In this document: piece after piece, positions 6,742-8,630 of the stretch
Numbering within the stretch: position 1 is the stretch's first letter
How the letters are laid out: every line of letters starts with the position of its first letter
Assembly: GCA_022844575.1 (NCBI GenBank)
Contig: JALHLL010000152.1
Span: forward strand, 1 to 8,630
Direction of reading: 5' to 3'
From: a bacterium
GTDB lineage: Bacteria; Bacteroidota; Ignavibacteria; Kapaibacteriales; UBA961
Length of the DNA stretch: 8,630 nt
Notes under the pieces: generated by a model
What the model was told of the DNA's origin: nothing
Database searches by the model: none
What the model saw: only the letters and a program-made list of their open reading frames with translations
Position numbers and translations under genes: made by a program

Positions 6742-7671
6742 TTACTTCTTACGAAGCATTTCTTCAAGATTTCCTCCGAATCGTGTAATCATTGCTCGAA
6801 GAACATCATAATCTTTGTCGGAAACCTGAGCCAAACCCTCGGCGGAATTTGTCTCGAAAAGAGCTTTCTTTCCATGCGGAGTTGATTGAAACTCTAAAAG
6901 AGCACTACAGATATTTTCTTGTATCTCTTTAGGGAAATCCTTCCTGAAAACCCAAGGGTCATTCGGTATTTCCTGTGTGAAGTCAAGTATTTTAACTTCT
7001 TTGAAAATATTGGGATATTGACTTTTTACTCTTGCTCTGGCATCAAGATATTCACCTGTTTTCGGATCTGGAGGAGAATAATATGTTGCGCCTACATCAA
7101 CCTGTTTCTGATAGACCATCGTTACAACATTATCGTGTCGCATGCCGAATACTTCATCCGAAGGTTTAATATGAAGACTGTCAAGAATGGCTTTCGGAAG
7201 TATGTATCCAGACGTAGATGCGGCATCCACATAAGCAAGTTTTTTTCCTTCAATGTCGCTAAGGTTTTCGATTCCACTATCGAAACGCGTTATGAACTGC
7301 CCTTTATAAGTCAGTTCTCCATTACGCCGAACAATTCTTAAAACCGCTTCGACACCGTATTTCCTATGCGCGAGTACATAGCTGAAAGTATTCATACATG
7401 CAAAATCAGCTTTATTATTACCGAAGGCCTCAACGACTGCTATAAAACTTGTTGGGAAAGTTGCTTGAAAATAAAGTCCTGTCTTCTTATGGAGGAATTG
7501 GGTCAATTCATCGGCACTTGTAGCTATCTTTTCGGCATCAACAGAAGGGGTAAGTAAAAAACGAATAGGGTTGTCCTTGCTCCCTAACTTTTCAGACTGA
7601 AAGTATGGTGCTAAAGAAAGTTTTACAAGGAAGATTATGAGTATCGGTATATAGTATTTGCCGTATTTCAT
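6742..7671 (-). CDS. PhnD-type phosphate/phosphonate-binding periplasmic protein
   Basis: The product has 309 residues. A hydrophobic N-terminus (about 7-24, with one Lys inside and no lipobox Cys) is a signal peptide or membrane anchor. The rest matches the PhnD/phosphate-phosphite-phosphonate substrate-binding family (type II periplasmic binding fold): IRFLLTPSVD (36-45), ADFACMNTFSYVLA (88-101), GKKLAYVDAASTSGYILPK (142-160), GMRHDNVVTMVYQKQVDVGATY (split across 176-197) and EIPNDPWVFRKDFP (234-247). In PhnD the Ser-Thr-Ser of the ASTSG loop, here 152-154, grips the phosphonate oxygens. Such proteins normally feed an ABC importer, but no permease or ATPase gene is in the window, so it is an orphan here and the ligand is unproven. 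The ATG at 7669-7671 follows GGAG with 9 nt spacing. The gene is divergent from sucC; mreB follows after 125 bp without a clear terminator, so some read-through into mreB is possible. Confidence 0.85.
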   Translation of the reverse strand: MKYGKYYIPILIIFLVKLSLAPYFQSEKLGSKDNPIRFLLTPSVDAEKIATSADELTQFLHKKTGLYFQATFPTSFIAVVEAFGNNKADFACMNTFSYVLAHRKYGVEAVLRIVRRNGELTYKGQFITRFDSGIENLSDIEGKKLAYVDAASTSGYILPKAILDSLHIKPSDEVFGMRHDNVVTMVYQKQVDVGATYYSPPDPKTGEYLDARARVKSQYPNIFKEVKILDFTQEIPNDPWVFRKDFPKEIQENICSALLEFQSTPHGKKALFETNSAEGLAQVSDKDYDVLRAMITRFGGNLEEMLRKK

Positions 7672-7683
7672 AAATGTAACTCC

Positions 7684-7712
7684 ACAAAAACGAACGTATT
7701 TCGTATTTTTGT
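7684..7712. promoter_or_regulatory. Imperfect inverted repeat and possible sucC promoter box
   Basis: In the 141-bp divergent spacer, ACAAAAACGAA (7684-7694) pairs with TTCG plus TTTTTGT (7700-7703 and 7706-7712), apart from a 2-nt bulge. On the plus strand TATTTTTG (7704-7711) fits the Bacteroidota -7 box TAnnTTTG, which would place the sucC transcript start near 7718 with a leader of about 95 nt. No -33 TTTG is visible, so the promoter call is weak. The same repeat lies just upstream of the phnD-like ribosome-binding site on the other strand. Confidence 0.3.
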
Positions 7713-7812
7713 AGTTTATGTAGTATTAGTAAACTGCCGTATCGGTATTTTATTGACTGCTGTAAACTAAGGAAATTCTCAATTAACTATTGTTTTTCAA
7801 GGAAAGAGTTAC

Positions 7813-8630
7813 ATGAAAATCCATGAATATCAGGCGAAAGAGCTGTTGAAAAAGTTTGATGTACCGGTACTTTTCGGTAAAGCTATTTTCAACTCCGATG
7901 AAGCCGGTAAAGTTGCTTACCATGATTTCGCTGTACAAGGCATTGACACTATTGTATTAAAGTCACAAATACATGCAGGCGGACGTGGCAAGGGAACTGT
8001 GGTCAATCGCCTTACCGATGAAGCAATGCAAGCATTCGGTAAAGATGTTCGCGGCGTAACAGTTATCCGTGAAGGTAATATAGCTGATAAGGCATATCAA
8101 ATTGCTAATGCAACATTCGGTAATAAACTTATCACGATCCAAACCGGTGCCGAAGGTAAAATCGTAAATAGAATGTATATAGAGGAAGGATGTAATATTG
8201 CTAAAGAATATTATTGTAGTATTCTTCTTGATAGACAGAATTCGCGCAATCTGATCATGGTATCAACCGAAGGCGGTATGGAAATTGAAACCGTTGCTGA
8301 AGAAGCTCCTGAAAAAATTCTGAAAGAGCATGTTGATCCGAATATCGGTTTTCAGCAATATCAGGCGCGTCGTCTTGCTTTCGGCTTAGGATTATCTGGT
8401 GCAGCTTTCAAAAATTTCTGTTCTTTCATGGCAACCTTGTATAAAGCATATGATGAAATGGATTGTAGTATGCTTGAGGTAAATCCTTTGGTTCTTACTG
8501 CCGAAAATGAATGGATTGCTCTTGATGCAAAAGTTGATTTCGATGATAATGCTCTTTACCGCCATGCCGAGTATAACGATTTACGAGATTTGTCGGAAGA
8601 AGAAGATTTGGAAATTGAGGCATCGAAATA
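7813..8630 (+). CDS. sucC: Succinyl-CoA synthetase (ADP-forming) beta subunit, 3' partial
   Basis: The first 272 of about 390 residues are visible; the frame is still open at the window end. SucC is the nucleotide-binding ATP-grasp subunit of succinate-CoA ligase, which makes ATP or GTP from succinyl-CoA in the TCA cycle together with SucD in the cytoplasm. Recognisable parts are MKIHEYQAKELL (1-12), Lys50 and HAGGRGKG (54-61) for nucleotide binding, IQTGAEGK (109-116), MVSTEGGMEIE (149-159), and LEVNPLV (221-227) with ALDAKVDFDDNALYRH (236-251), which hold the Asn and Asp magnesium ligands (N224 and D238). The ATG is preceded by AAGGAAAGAG, a good Shine-Dalgarno. Between GRGK and IQTG the chain is about 20 residues longer than in E. 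coli and carries GRGKGT, a form I recall from alphaproteobacterial-type enzymes. sucD probably follows or lies elsewhere; it is not visible. Confidence 0.97.
   Translation, partial: MKIHEYQAKELLKKFDVPVLFGKAIFNSDEAGKVAYHDFAVQGIDTIVLKSQIHAGGRGKGTVVNRLTDEAMQAFGKDVRGVTVIREGNIADKAYQIANATFGNKLITIQTGAEGKIVNRMYIEEGCNIAKEYYCSILLDRQNSRNLIMVSTEGGMEIETVAEEAPEKILKEHVDPNIGFQQYQARRLAFGLGLSGAAFKNFCSFMATLYKAYDEMDCSMLEVNPLVLTAENEWIALDAKVDFDDNALYRHAEYNDLRDLSEEEDLEIEASK

Noticed and set aside
6722..6743. AATCATT/AATGATT inverted repeat at the stop of the phnD-like gene as terminator
   Set aside because: Only 7 A+T-rich pairs with an 8-nt loop, overlapping the stop codon and lacking a T-run on the minus strand.
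7713..7735. AGTTTA/TAAACT inverted repeat in the sucC leader
   Set aside because: A 6-bp A+T-rich repeat with an 11-nt gap is expected by chance in such sequence.

Overview
The window looks like ordinary chromosome from a member of the FCB (Bacteroidota/Chlorobiota) assemblage, plausibly a Kapabacteria- or Ignavibacteria-type lineage. The reasons are a C-terminal type IX secretion (Por) sorting domain on the PhoX-like protein, the OmpA-family architecture of the first gene, A+T-rich non-coding spacers, and two possible TAnnTTTG promoter boxes of the Bacteroidota type. The exact phylum is an inference. I see no mobile element, CRISPR array, tRNA or rRNA.

Layout. Positions 1-1508 (+) are the 3' part of an OmpA-family outer-membrane protein: the end of a beta-barrel, a proline-rich linker and two OmpA-like peptidoglycan-binding domains. 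Ten bases later, and convergent with it, come four genes on the minus strand. Read from right to left these are a PhnD-type phosphate/phosphonate-binding protein (6742-7671), mreB (5594-6616), a secreted PhoX/DUF839-type phosphatase-like protein (3510-5372), and a diheme cytochrome c peroxidase/MauG-family protein with a long N-terminal imelysin-like region (1519-3438). A strong intrinsic terminator follows mreB and a second hairpin terminator follows the PhoX-like gene, so these genes are probably not one operon. At 7813 (+), divergent from the phnD-like gene, begins sucC (succinyl-CoA synthetase beta subunit), cut off by the window end.

How the genes fit together. sucC (TCA cycle) and mreB (cell shape) are housekeeping genes. 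The PhoX-like and PhnD-like products both suggest phosphorus scavenging, one at the cell surface and one in the periplasm, although no transporter or Pho regulator is visible. The PhoX-like and diheme peroxidase genes are neighbours in the same direction, separated only by a terminator-like hairpin, and both products are exported. A functional link is possible but unproven. The least ordinary items are the PhoX-like protein with Ala in place of the usual Cys of its TCEE motif, the imelysin-like/peroxidase fusion, and an 11-bp perfect inverted repeat in front of the PhoX-like gene.
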